Below, in pieces: positions 63,229-64,000 of a stretch of 64,000 nucleotides of DNA. The notes below the pieces were generated by a model. The model was not told the origin of the DNA. It searched no databases and saw only the letters and a program-made list of their open reading frames with translations. How positions within the stretch are numbered: position 1 is the stretch's first letter; every line of letters begins with the position of its first letter. Origin of the DNA: RPRB01 sp035519675 (GTDB lineage: Bacteria > Myxococcota > Myxococcia > Myxococcales > Myxococcaceae); contig DATIWB010000140.1 in NCBI GenBank assembly GCA_035519675.1, forward strand, positions 1 to 64,000, given 5' to 3'. Made by a program: the position numbers and the translations under genes.

Positions 63229-63714
63229 ATGAGCGATGCCGTCGACGACATCCCCCTGACCGTCCCCAAGAGCAAGACCCCCATCCTGCTCGGGGTGAAC
63301 AGCCTCCTGCTGGCGGGGCTGCTGGTCGCGTTCTTCCTCCGCGGCTCGGGCTCGCACGCCCCGGAGCCCGCCACCCCTGCGCATGGCGCGGCCGCCGAGT
63401 CGGCGGTGGGCAGCGGCCCCACGGTGCGCCTGGGCGACTTCACCGTCCGGCTCCGCAACCCCGAGGCAGACCGCTACGTGCGTGTTGCGTTCGAGCTCGA
63501 GGTCCCGAGCGAGAAAGAGAAGGTCGAGCTCGCCAACCGCGGGCCCCAGACGCGGGATGCGGTGATCTCCTACCTCTCCGACCGCACCGTGGACGACATG
63601 CGCGGGGGCGAGGCGCTGGAGCGGATCAAGAAGGAGCTCCTCCGCCGGCTGAACGAGGTGGTCCCCGCGGCGCGCATCCGCGCCCTCTACGTCACCGAGT
63701 TCGTGGTCCAGTGA
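63229..63714 (+). CDS. fliL: Flagellar basal body-associated protein FliL
   Basis: FliL (161 residues) is a single-pass inner-membrane protein that rings the stator. The helix is at about 18-37 (PILLGVNSLLLAGLLVAFFL). The periplasmic domain has VRLGDFTVRLRNPEADRYVR, VAFELEVPSEKEKVELANRG and the C-terminal LLRRLNEVVPAARIRALYVT ending in EFVVQ. The ATG at 63229 was chosen over 63169, which would place the promoter inside the gene. Confidence 0.93.
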   Translation: MSDAVDDIPLTVPKSKTPILLGVNSLLLAGLLVAFFLRGSGSHAPEPATPAHGAAAESAVGSGPTVRLGDFTVRLRNPEADRYVRVAFELEVPSEKEKVELANRGPQTRDAVISYLSDRTVDDMRGGEALERIKKELLRRLNEVVPAARIRALYVTEFVVQ

Positions 63715-63721
63715 GCAGCCG

Positions 63722-64000
63722 ATGCCCGCACCGCTGAATCCAGACGAGGTGCAGGCGCTGATGAGCGCCATCCAGCAGGGCCAGGTGGCCGCCGAGGCCG
63801 CGGCGCCCAAGGGCCCGGTCACGCGCTGGGACCTGGCCAACCAGGACCGCATCATCCGAGGGCAGATGCCCACCCTGGACGCGATCAACGACCAGGTGGC
63901 CTCTCGCCTCGGTGTGGGCTGGTCGGGTCGCACCCGGCTGGAGGTGCGCGCGGCCACCGCACCGGCCAGCCTGCTCAAGTTCGCCGACGCCTCGGCGCTC
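63722..64000 (+). CDS. fliM: Flagellar motor switch protein FliM, N-terminal part
   Basis: The first 93 codons are present; the gene is cut by the window end. It starts MPAPLNPDEVQALMSAIQQG, with the LxxDEVxALM start of FliM. The motif RWDLANQDRIIRGQMPTLDA is the start of the FliM middle domain that contacts FliG and CheY. It begins 7 bp after fliL. Confidence 0.94.
   Translation, partial: MPAPLNPDEVQALMSAIQQGQVAAEAAAPKGPVTRWDLANQDRIIRGQMPTLDAINDQVASRLGVGWSGRTRLEVRAATAPASLLKFADASAL

Overview
The window is high-GC DNA (roughly 70 percent by eye) with tightly packed genes and few T-runs. It reads as a chromosomal piece of a flagellated member of the Myxococcota, most likely Anaeromyxobacter-like. 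The evidence is a Hanks-type Ser/Thr kinase with an HRDVNPSN catalytic loop, a CsgA/C-factor-like short-chain dehydrogenase, three sigma-54 enhancer-binding proteins, myxobacterial-style TonB receptors and a Bacillus-like flagellar gene order. The taxonomic call is inference.

Layout. 1-3422: purL-purQ-purS on the minus strand. 3568-6568: a CNNM/CBS transporter-type protein, a large palindromic repeat cluster, a Ser/Thr kinase and a small membrane protein. 6600-16437: housekeeping genes (zwf, glgA, pdxH, C-factor-like SDR, hemG, metallophosphoesterase, gluQ, miaE, MFS carrier). 16994-32579: pckG, a decayed methyltransferase, a TonB-dependent receptor with a lipoprotein, a di-haem cytochrome lipoprotein, a DUF3667 protein, an OPT transporter, a methyltransferase, def, an M1 aminopeptidase and a YdeI-like protein. 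32641-36278: a ceramidase-like protein, an SDR and purF.

36285-45023 looks like one regulatory unit. A membrane histidine kinase and a sigma-54 response regulator are followed by a promoter with a good -24/-12 element and an upstream inverted repeat, which leads into a CzcCBA-type heavy-metal RND efflux operon. A STAS-like protein, a coiled-coil membrane protein of unknown function and an HDOD protein follow.

48481-64000 is a flagellar supercluster: EBP1 - unknown - EBP2 - flgB - flgC - fliE - fliF - fliG - fliH - fliI - motE-like - fliK - flgD - flgE - flbD - motA - motB - fliL - fliM (cut by the window end). Most genes overlap or nearly touch. It has a sigma-54-type promoter at its head and probably a second one before fliL, preceded by two copies of a 16-bp dyad. 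fliJ is absent from its usual place.

The most unusual non-coding feature is a near-palindrome, GAGGTGTC-T-GACACCTC, present at five intergenic loci. At three of them one half-site has been tandemly duplicated together with locus-specific flanking DNA. This looks like a REP-like family with a distinctive mode of growth. No tRNA, rRNA, CRISPR array or intact insertion sequence was seen.
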